Shown: positions 1-6,184 of the stretch, in pieces | Numbering within the stretch: position 1 is the first letter of the stretch | How the letters are laid out: every line of letters begins with the position of its first letter | Assembly: GCA_031178585.1 (NCBI GenBank) | Contig: JAPSIT010000053.1 | Span: 1 to 10,829 of the forward strand | Direction: 5' to 3' | Length of the DNA stretch: 10,829 nt | DNA from: Arthrobacter sp. | Lineage (GTDB): Bacteria > Actinomycetota > Actinomycetes > Actinomycetales > Micrococcaceae | Notes under the pieces: model-generated | Database searches by the model: none | What the model was told of the DNA's origin: nothing | Seen by the model: the letters and a program-made list of their open reading frames with translations, nothing else | Position numbers and translations under genes: made by a program

Positions 1-1233
1 GATCGTCCGCGGCGGGAAGGCGAGGGTGAGCGCCGCAGCTATGGCGGCGGCGGGAACCGCAAGCCCTTCGGCGACCGGCAAGAGCGGGCTCCCCGTAGCT
101 TCGACCGGGGCGACTCCGGCCCGCGCCAGTTCGGCCAGGACAGGGAAGAAGGCCGTCCCGTCCGTGTCCCGAACGCGGCGGACCTTCGCAGCGCCAACCG
201 CCCCGACCGCGAGCGTTCCCCTGAAATTGATGAGGACGTGACCGGCAAGGAGCTGGATCGCGCCACGCAGCACCAGATCAAAACCCTGGAAGCCAAGAGT
301 GCCGAATGGGTGGCCCGCCACCTGGTCATGGCCGGCCGTCTCCTCGACGAAGAGCCCGAGCTGGCATTCCAGCACGCCCTGGCCGCCAGCCGCCGCGGCG
401 GACGCCTCGCAGCAGTCCGCGAAGCTGTCGGCCTGACCGCCTACGCCGCGGGACACTACGGCGAAGCCCTGCGGGAGTTCCGTACCTACCGCCGGATCAG
501 CGGCTCCAATGTGCACCTGCCCGTCATGGCCGACTGCGAACGCGGCCTCGGCCGGCCGGACCGGGCCCTGGATGTTGCCCGCTCCGAGGAGGCACAGGAC
601 CTCGACGCCCCCGGCAAGGTTGAACTGGCTATTGTCGCCTCCGGCGCGCGTGCTGACCTGGGCCAGAAGGATGCTGCAGTAGCTGAGCTTGAGATCCCGC
701 AGCTGGACATCAACCGCGCCTTCTCCTACAGCCCGCGTCTGTTCCGCGCCTACGCCGACGCCCTTACCGCCGTCGGACGTACTGCCGAGGCCGAGAAGTG
801 GCAGCGCCAGGCCGTCGTGGCCGAGGAGGCCCTGGGCATGGGCGTTGCAGAGGAACCGGAAATCATCGACCTCGGCTGGGACGAGGAAGAGGAGGCGCGC
901 GAGGCTGCTGAACGCAAGCGGCTGATCGCCGAAGCCGCAGCAGATGCCGCGCCGCAGGCTGACCGCACTACGCCCGCCCAGCAGGCCGCAGAAGCCAGCC
1001 CGGAAGCCGGTGCCGCGGAGACGGCGGAGGGCAGCGCGTCCTTGGAGGACAACCTGGACGACGCCGAAGCCGACCACTTCACGTCCGACGACGCCGAGTC
1101 TGATGCAGATTCCGCAGAAACCGAAGACGACGAAGAATCGGTGCACAACGAACAAACACCGCACGACGAAGAATCGGTACACAACGAGGAAACGGCGCAC
1201 GAAGACCGCAGGCATGAAGGATCCGAGGACTAG
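1..1233 (+). CDS. TPR-like protein with low-complexity Arg/Gly-rich N-terminus and acidic tail (5'-partial)
   Basis: The reading frame is open from the first base of the window to the TAG at 1231-1233, giving 410 visible residues; the true start lies upstream. A GTG at 238 could start a 331-residue protein, but the upstream 79 codons are in frame without a stop and read as a coherent disordered segment rich in Arg, Gly, Asp and Gln (e.g. RRSYGGGGNRKPFGDRQ), so I treat them as part of the gene. Window residues about 119-194 form helical TPR-like repeats (AAGHYGEALREFRTYRR; GLGRPDRALDVA). From about residue 285 the chain is Glu/Asp/Ala-rich and ends in two 12-residue repeats. Position just before a HAD phosphatase and tlyA matches M. 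tuberculosis Rv1691, a conserved protein of unknown function (recalled). Function is unknown; the helical repeats and charged tails suggest a protein- or nucleic-acid-binding scaffold, which is inference only. Confidence 0.8.
   Translation, partial: DRPRREGEGERRSYGGGGNRKPFGDRQERAPRSFDRGDSGPRQFGQDREEGRPVRVPNAADLRSANRPDRERSPEIDEDVTGKELDRATQHQIKTLEAKSAEWVARHLVMAGRLLDEEPELAFQHALAASRRGGRLAAVREAVGLTAYAAGHYGEALREFRTYRRISGSNVHLPVMADCERGLGRPDRALDVARSEEAQDLDAPGKVELAIVASGARADLGQKDAAVAELEIPQLDINRAFSYSPRLFRAYADALTAVGRTAEAEKWQRQAVVAEEALGMGVAEEPEIIDLGWDEEEEAREAAERKRLIAEAAADAAPQADRTTPAQQAAEASPEAGAAETAEGSASLEDNLDDAEADHFTSDDAESDADSAETEDDEESVHNEQTPHDEESVHNEETAHEDRRHEGSED
1129..1200 (+). repeat. Two tandem 36-bp in-frame repeats in the acidic tail
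   Basis: Units 1129-1164 and 1165-1200 encode DEESVHNEQTPH and DEESVHNEETAH. The DNA copies differ at only a few positions, including silent ones (gtg/gta, gaa/gag), so the duplication is not brand new or has been kept at the protein level. It adds charge and His residues to a disordered tail. Confidence 0.85.
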
Positions 1234-1239
1234 GCGCCC

Positions 1240-2229
1240 ATGGCTGAATCGCATCTGATCTCCCGTTTCGACGCACTGCTCTCCGACCTCGATGGGGTGG
1301 TGTACGCCGGTCCCCACGCGATCCCGGGCGCAGTGGACTCGCTGCAGCGGCTTGAGGACATCGGCGTCGGGCTTGGATACGTGACCAACAACGCGTCCCG
1401 GACACCAGCCCAGGTGGCGGCCCACCTGCGCGAGCTGGGAGCACCCGCAGAGGACCACCAGGTGGTGAGCTCCTCGCAGGCGGCAGCGGAGTTGCTCGCC
1501 TCACTCCTGCCGGCAGGCGCCGCTGTGATGATTACCGGCAGCCCCGCCTTGGCTCACGAGATCGAACTGGTGGGACTCAAGCCCGTGCACAGCGCCGCGG
1601 AACATCCGGTCGCAGTGGTGCAGGGTTTCAACCCCGAGATCGGGTGGAAGGACCTGGCTGAGGCCTCCTATGTTGTCGCCGGCGGTGCCCTGTGGGTGGC
1701 GACCAATACCGACATGTCCATCCCGCAGGCCCGTGGGATGGCTCCGGGGAACGGCACCCTCGTGGGCGCTGTGGCTGCCGCGACGCGCCAGTATCCCCGC
1801 GTGGCGGGCAAGCCCGAGGCCCCGCTGTTCCACGCCGCCGCCAAGCGCCTCGCCGCCGAGCGCCCGCTCGTGGTGGGCGACCGCCTGGACACCGACATTC
1901 TCGGCGGCAACCGCGCCGGCTTTGCCACCGTGGCGGTGCTGACCGGCGTCGACACGCGGGAAACGATCCTCGCTGCACGCACTGAGGAACGCCCCGACTT
2001 CCTCATTGAAGATCTGACGGGACTGTACCAGCCGTACCCGGCTGTGGAGCACGACGGCGGGACGTTCCGTTGTGGTGGCGCCGTCGCCACCGTTGAGGGA
2101 GACACCGTCCGGATCAGCGGCGGCGAGGACCACCTGGATTCCTGGCGCGCGGCCTGCGCCGCCTGGTGGAATGCGCGTCCGCAGGCTCCGGAAGCCACGG
2201 CTCCAATGCTCGAATGGCTTAATCAATAG
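1240..2229 (+). CDS. HAD-IIA family phosphatase (NagD / glycerol-3-phosphate phosphatase-like)
   Basis: A 329-residue cytosolic phosphohydrolase of the HAD superfamily. HAD motif I is LSDLDGVV with nucleophile D16 and general acid D18; motif II is VTNN (T49, N50); motif III is K191-P192; motif IV is GDRLDTD at 213-219, supplying acidic Mg ligands. The large cap between motifs II and III is the C2 type of subfamily IIA. Residues about 265-329 form an extra C-terminal module beyond the usual 260-270-residue NagD core. The positional equivalent Rv1692 has been reported as a glycerol-3-phosphate phosphatase in phospholipid head-group recycling (recalled), so that activity is plausible but not proven by sequence; phosphoglycolate or a generic phosphate ester are alternatives. 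ATG 1240 begins 6 nt after the upstream stop, with a GAGG at 1225-1228, and suggests cotranscription. Confidence 0.92.
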   Translation: MAESHLISRFDALLSDLDGVVYAGPHAIPGAVDSLQRLEDIGVGLGYVTNNASRTPAQVAAHLRELGAPAEDHQVVSSSQAAAELLASLLPAGAAVMITGSPALAHEIELVGLKPVHSAAEHPVAVVQGFNPEIGWKDLAEASYVVAGGALWVATNTDMSIPQARGMAPGNGTLVGAVAAATRQYPRVAGKPEAPLFHAAAKRLAAERPLVVGDRLDTDILGGNRAGFATVAVLTGVDTRETILAARTEERPDFLIEDLTGLYQPYPAVEHDGGTFRCGGAVATVEGDTVRISGGEDHLDSWRAACAAWWNARPQAPEATAPMLEWLNQ

Positions 2230-2238
2230 AATCAATAG
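2221..2238 (+). repeat. Perfect 9-bp tandem duplication covering the HAD gene stop
   Basis: The 9-mer aatcaatag occurs twice back to back (2221-2229 and 2230-2238). The first copy contains the TAG stop of the HAD gene, the second ends inside the candidate -10 hexamer TAGACT (2236-2241). It is AT-rich against a GC-rich background. Confidence 0.85.
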
Positions 2239-2241
2239 ACT
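2236..2241 (+). promoter_or_regulatory. Candidate -10 hexamer TAGACT, leaderless promoter for the small gene and tlyA
   Basis: TAGACT fits the actinobacterial TANNNT -10 and lies 6 nt before ATG 2248, which would put the transcription start at or near the A of the start codon. No purine-rich Shine-Dalgarno sequence lies between the preceding stop and the ATG. No clear TTGACA-like -35 is seen, which is common for this promoter class. Confidence 0.5.
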
Positions 2242-2247
2242 GGTGCC

Positions 2248-2478
2248 ATGACAGAGCCGAATTCTGACGCCCGGCAGGAGGCCGCCCGGCAGATCACGTG
2301 GCCGGACCTGCCCCTGGAGACGGCTGAAGCGCCGGACCATACAGTCCGGGCCATCCTCGAGACGGTGCGGCAGATTCCGGAACTTCCGGTATCCGACCAC
2401 CCTGCTGCGTACGCGGGGATGCACGACAGCCTGCTGGCAGCCCTTAACGAGGACACGTCGGCCGGGACGGTCGCATGA
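2248..2478 (+). CDS. Conserved small actinobacterial protein upstream of tlyA (unknown function)
   Basis: A 76-residue acidic soluble protein with no signal peptide or membrane segment. The central and C-terminal part (residues 31-66) is predicted helical and carries LPVSDHPAAYAGMHDSLLAAL (46-66), resembling the pattern seen in small proteins encoded next to tlyA in other actinobacteria (M. tuberculosis Rv1693 by position; recalled). It contains no catalytic motif I can name. Its TGA overlaps the tlyA ATG in an ATGA (2475-2478), so translation of the two is probably coupled. The start has no visible ribosome binding site but a -10-like hexamer sits just upstream, so it may be read from a leaderless mRNA and serve to bring ribosomes to tlyA. 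I cannot assign a biochemical role. Confidence 0.8.
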   Translation: MTEPNSDARQEAARQITWPDLPLETAEAPDHTVRAILETVRQIPELPVSDHPAAYAGMHDSLLAALNEDTSAGTVA

Positions 2479-3287
2479 CCAGACTCGACCAGGCGCTGGT
2501 CACCCGGGGGCTGGCGCGGTCCCGCACCCATGCAGCCAGGCTCATCGCGGACGGCAAAGTCTCCTCAGCCGGCGACGTCCTCGCGAAGGCATCGCTGCAG
2601 ATCGCCGAGGACCGCGAACTCGTCGTGACGGAGGACGCGACGGACACCTATGTCAGCCGCGCCGGCCATAAGTTGGCGGGCGCCCTTGACGCGTTTCCCG
2701 AGGTTACCGTCAGCGGCAAACGCTGCCTTGACGCCGGAGCATCTACCGGGGGTTTCACCGATGTCCTGCTGCGGCGGGGCGCCGTGCACGTGGTGGCGGC
2801 CGACGTCGGGCACGGACAGCTGGTGCCGCAGCTCAGGAGCGATCCCCGCGTGAGCGTCCATGAAGGGCTGAATGTCCGCTACATGGAACCGGACCACATC
2901 GGGGGGCCGGCTGACCTGACGGTGGCCGACCTGTCCTTCATTTCCCTGACCCTGGTCATGGCGCCGTTGGCGTCCTGCACACGTCCCGGCGGCGACCTCG
3001 TGCTCATGGTCAAGCCCCAGTTTGAGATCGGCAAGGAACGGCTGGGGCGCTCCGGCGTGGTCACCTCGGAGCGCGAACGCCGCATGGCGGTCGCCAAGGT
3101 GGCGGGAGCCGCCAGTGATGCAGGCCTCGAACTCTGCGGTCTGGCGACCAGCCCATTGCCCGGGCAGGACGGAAATGTCGAGTATTTCCTGTGGATAAAA
3201 CGAAGAACTGACCGAGACTTGCCTAAGATCGAAGAGCGGGACGCAGCTGTGGCTGTGTTGCTTGGAAATATCTGGCCGAACCACTAG
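2475..3287 (+). CDS. tlyA: 16S/23S rRNA (cytidine-2'-O)-methyltransferase TlyA
   Basis: 270 residues, the usual TlyA length. The enzyme uses S-adenosylmethionine to methylate the 2'-OH of a cytidine in 16S helix 44 and one in 23S helix 69 (C1409 and C1920 in E. coli numbering); its loss gives capreomycin resistance in mycobacteria. Residues 1-60 are an S4-type RNA-binding domain (RLDQALVTRGLARSRTHAAR). The FtsJ-like Rossmann domain follows, with the SAM motif DAGASTGGFTD at 86-96. The K-D-K-E catalytic set is present: K66 (RAGHK), D152 (ADLSF), K180 (MVKPQFE) and E236 (NVEYF). The ATG lies in a 4-bp overlap with the small upstream gene and has no strong Shine-Dalgarno of its own, pointing to coupling. 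The haemolysin label often attached to this family is not supported by these motifs. Confidence 0.96.
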   Translation: MTRLDQALVTRGLARSRTHAARLIADGKVSSAGDVLAKASLQIAEDRELVVTEDATDTYVSRAGHKLAGALDAFPEVTVSGKRCLDAGASTGGFTDVLLRRGAVHVVAADVGHGQLVPQLRSDPRVSVHEGLNVRYMEPDHIGGPADLTVADLSFISLTLVMAPLASCTRPGGDLVLMVKPQFEIGKERLGRSGVVTSERERRMAVAKVAGAASDAGLELCGLATSPLPGQDGNVEYFLWIKRRTDRDLPKIEERDAAVAVLLGNIWPNH

Positions 3288-3300
3288 AGAGCGGAACCCG

Positions 3301-4356
3301 ATGAGCAGGCGTGTACTGGTACTTGCCCACACCGGCCGCGAAGAATCACTGAAGGCTGCCTGGGAGGCATGTGCCCAGCTGCACGCATCCGGCATCATCC
3401 CCGTGATGCAGCAGTCCGAGCTGGAGGACATGGAGGGTTTCTTCGGCCGGATGGAGCAGCCCGTGGAGGTCCTGCATGACCACGTCCAGCTGCCCGATGT
3501 CGAACTCGTCATGGTGCTCGGCGGCGACGGCACCATTCTCCGGGCGGCCGAACTGGTCAGGGAGGTGGACGTCCCCCTCCTTGGAGTGAACCTGGGGCAC
3601 GTGGGATTCCTCGCCGAAAGCGAGCGGGCAGACCTCGCCCAGACTGTCGAATGGATCGCCAGCCGCGAATACTCTGTGGAGGAGCGGATGACCATCGACG
3701 TCCAGGTGTGGGTCCGCGGCCAGAAGATCTGGCATACGTGGGCCCTCAATGAGGCAGCCATCGAAAAAGGCAACCGTGAACGGATGCTCGAGGTGGTCAC
3801 CGAAGTGGATGAGCGCCCGCTGAGCTCGTTCGGCTGCGACGGCGTAGTGCTTGCCACGCCTACGGGATCGACAGCCTACGCCTTCTCGGCAGGAGGCCCG
3901 GTCGTATGGCCCGAGGTGGAGGCCCTCGTGATTGTTCCCATCAGTGCGCACGCGCTGTTCGCGAAGCCGCTGGTGGTTTCCCCGCGCTCCAGGCTGGCAG
4001 TGGAAGTGCTGAGCCGGACGGATGCCCAGGGCGTGCTATGGTGCGACGGCCGACGTTCCGTGGACCTGCCTCCCGGGGCCCGTGTGGAAGTCACCCGGTC
4101 CGCCACCCCCGTCCGGCTGGCCCGCACGCACCGAACGCCGTTCTCCGCCCGGCTGGTCCGCAAGTTCCAGCTGCCCATCCACGGTTGGCGCGGCCCCGTG
4201 CCGCAGTCCGGGGCCATCCACACCGGCCCGATACCCATCGTCCGCACCCCGCGGCCCATGACCCCCCTGCACCCGCCGCAACCCGGCGACCTGCCGCCCA
4301 TCCCGCAGCCATATGCCGAACCTGCCGAAGATTCCGAGCCTCCAACCGGAAAGTGA
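3301..4356 (+). CDS. nadK: NAD kinase with proline-rich C-terminal tail
   Basis: Phosphorylates NAD to NADP using ATP or polyphosphate; the only dedicated NADP source in most bacteria. The 351 residues contain the diagnostic GGDGT (74-78), the NE pair (150-151) and the TPTGSTAY substrate loop (187-194), followed by the all-beta C-terminal domain ending near residue 295. Residues about 296-351 are an added proline-rich, probably disordered tail (PRPMTPLHPPQPGDLPPIPQP). I chose ATG 3301 because homologues begin close to RVLVLAHTGR; a TTG at 3262 would overlap tlyA and add 13 unlikely residues. The start lies 13 nt after the tlyA stop and recN begins 3 nt after this stop, so tlyA-nadK-recN form a tight transcription unit. 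Confidence 0.95.
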   Translation: MSRRVLVLAHTGREESLKAAWEACAQLHASGIIPVMQQSELEDMEGFFGRMEQPVEVLHDHVQLPDVELVMVLGGDGTILRAAELVREVDVPLLGVNLGHVGFLAESERADLAQTVEWIASREYSVEERMTIDVQVWVRGQKIWHTWALNEAAIEKGNRERMLEVVTEVDERPLSSFGCDGVVLATPTGSTAYAFSAGGPVVWPEVEALVIVPISAHALFAKPLVVSPRSRLAVEVLSRTDAQGVLWCDGRRSVDLPPGARVEVTRSATPVRLARTHRTPFSARLVRKFQLPIHGWRGPVPQSGAIHTGPIPIVRTPRPMTPLHPPQPGDLPPIPQPYAEPAEDSEPPTGK

Positions 4357-4359
4357 TCC

Positions 4360-6099
4360 ATGCTTGAAGAACTGAGAATCCGCGATCTGGGTGTCATCAC
4401 CGATGCGACACTGCCCCTGGGCCCCGGGCTCAGTGTGGTGACCGGCGAAACCGGTGCCGGCAAGACCATGGTGGTTACCGCCGTCGGGCTGCTGCTGGGC
4501 GCCCGGTCAGACGCCGGGGCCGTCCGCAGCGGTGCCAAGAGCGCCTCGGCGGAGGCCGTCGTCAGGCTCGGCGCCGGGCATGCGGCGGTGGAGCGCGCCC
4601 GTGATGCCGGGGCGGAAATCGAGGAGTTCGACGGCGGCGCGGAACTGCTGCTGTCACGCCGCCTGGGAGCGGACGGACGCAGCCGTGCTTTCCTCGGCGG
4701 CCGCACCGCCCCGGTGGGGGTGCTGGCCGAAATCGGAGAATCCCTTGTGGTGGTGCACGGCCAGTCGGACCAGATCCGGCTCAAGAGCGCCACGGCCCAG
4801 CGCGAGGCCCTGGACAAGTTTGCCGGGGAAACCCTGGCCCCCGTGCTGGGCGGATACCAGGAGCTGTACGCCTCCTGGAAGGCAAGCCAGACCGAACTGG
4901 ACACGCTCCGGAGCGCGGCGCGGGACCGCCTGCGCGAGGCGGAGTCGCTGGAAATCTCCTTGTCCGAGATCGACGCCGTGGACCCGCAGCCGGGGGAGGA
5001 CGACGCCCTCAAGGCCGAGGCAGTAAAGCTCGCCAACGTCGAGGAGCTCCGCATCGCCGCCACCACGGCCCACCAGGCCCTCATCGCTGAGGACTTCGGC
5101 GAGGCCGCAGACGCCACCACACTTGTGGACACTGCCAAACGGACGCTCGAACATGTTGCCGAGCACGACGAGGAACTTGGCTCAGCCGCGGCCCGCCTCG
5201 CCGAGGTGGGGTTCCTGCTCAACGACATCGCCACAGAGCTTGCCAGCTACCAGGCCGGACTGGATTCGGAAGGCCCGGAGCGGCTGGCCGAGATCGAGGA
5301 ACGCCGGGCCGCCCTCGCGAAGCTGGTCCGCAAATATGCGCCCAGCATCGACGAGGTTCTGGAGTGGGCCGAAAAAGCCCGGGTCCGCTTTGACGAGCTG
5401 CAGGACGATTCCACCCGGATCGAAACCCTGGAAGCCGACGTAGCCAAGGCCGAAGCCGAGCTCACGAAACAGGCTGCAGCCATCAGCAAGATCCGGGCCA
5501 AGGCTGCCAAGGATCTCTCGGCACGGGTCAGCGCCGAACTGAAGGCCCTCGCCATGGCCGACGCCACCCTGGTCATCAACCTCGTCGCCGCCGGCCAGCT
5601 CGGACCCCACGGTGCCGATGACATCGCGTTCCTGCTCCAGCCGCACTCCGGTGCCCCCGCCCGGCCGCTGGGCAAGGGAGCGTCCGGCGGTGAGCTTTCC
5701 CGCGTCATGCTCGCCATTGAAGTGGTGCTGGCGGCCGTTGACCCGGTTCCCACGTTCGTTTTCGACGAGGTGGACGCAGGCGTGGGAGGCCGGGCCGCCG
5801 TCGAGATCGGCCGCCGGCTGGCGATGCTGGCCCGTCACGTCCAGGTGCTCGTGGTCACCCACCTGCCGCAGGTCGCTGCCTTCGCGGACCAGCACATCCG
5901 GGTGACCAAAACCTCAGTCCGGGGCTCCGACGGCGCCACCGCCACCGGATTCACCTCCAGCGACGTCCAGCTGCTGGATGAGCCGGAGCGGGTCCGGGAG
6001 TTGGCGCGGATGCTCGCGGGCCAGGAGGACTCCGAGACCGCGCAGGCCCACGCGCAGGAACTGCTGGACGACGCCCGGCTGCTGCCGCAGCAGGCATGA
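4360..6099 (+). CDS. recN: DNA repair ATPase RecN
   Basis: An SMC-like ATPase acting early in double-strand break repair. The 579 residues match the family length. The N-terminal ATPase lobe has Walker A GETGAGKT at 29-36 and the conserved VVHGQSDQ segment; the middle is a long Glu/Ala/Arg-rich coiled coil; the C-terminal lobe has the ABC signature ASGGELSR beginning at A441, Walker B VFDEVD with D469-E470, and the His switch in VVTHLPQVAAFAD. All ATPase elements are intact. A GGAAAG ribosome binding site at 4348-4353 lies 6 nt before ATG 4360, inside the end of nadK. I see no good actinobacterial SOS box (TCGAAC-N4-GTTCGA) upstream, so expression may follow the operon rather than LexA. Confidence 0.97.
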   Translation: MLEELRIRDLGVITDATLPLGPGLSVVTGETGAGKTMVVTAVGLLLGARSDAGAVRSGAKSASAEAVVRLGAGHAAVERARDAGAEIEEFDGGAELLLSRRLGADGRSRAFLGGRTAPVGVLAEIGESLVVVHGQSDQIRLKSATAQREALDKFAGETLAPVLGGYQELYASWKASQTELDTLRSAARDRLREAESLEISLSEIDAVDPQPGEDDALKAEAVKLANVEELRIAATTAHQALIAEDFGEAADATTLVDTAKRTLEHVAEHDEELGSAAARLAEVGFLLNDIATELASYQAGLDSEGPERLAEIEERRAALAKLVRKYAPSIDEVLEWAEKARVRFDELQDDSTRIETLEADVAKAEAELTKQAAAISKIRAKAAKDLSARVSAELKALAMADATLVINLVAAGQLGPHGADDIAFLLQPHSGAPARPLGKGASGGELSRVMLAIEVVLAAVDPVPTFVFDEVDAGVGGRAAVEIGRRLAMLARHVQVLVVTHLPQVAAFADQHIRVTKTSVRGSDGATATGFTSSDVQLLDEPERVRELARMLAGQEDSETAQAHAQELLDDARLLPQQA

Positions 6100-6184
6100 C
6101 TGCCTTTGCTCTTGCTTGGAGCGTGCTGACACGAAAAACTGAAGCCTTTGGGGGCGCATACCCGATCCGTGGAAGGCTCAATTG

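Noticed and set aside
26..241. 71-codon plus-strand frame at the left edge
   Set aside because: Ala/Pro/Ser/Thr-rich out-of-frame reading of the low-complexity N-terminus of the first gene.
3262..3300. TTG start extending NAD kinase by 13 residues
   Set aside because: It would overlap the end of tlyA and add residues unlike NAD kinase N-termini; ATG 3301 starts right at the conserved beta strand.
2565..3857. 430-codon minus-strand frame over tlyA and nadK
   Set aside because: Shadow of two intact genes; composition is not protein-like and no domain is visible.
5147..5160. TCGAACATGTTGCC resembling an SOS box
   Set aside because: Only the left half matches the actinobacterial LexA site, and it lies deep inside recN.
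3876..5234. 452-codon minus-strand frame over nadK and recN
   Set aside because: Ser/Arg/Ala-rich shadow translation crossing two well-supported plus-strand genes.
6112..6140. TTGCTT and AAAACT at 17-bp spacing as a pyrG promoter
   Set aside because: Both hexamers are poor matches; the TAGGCT further down is the better candidate.
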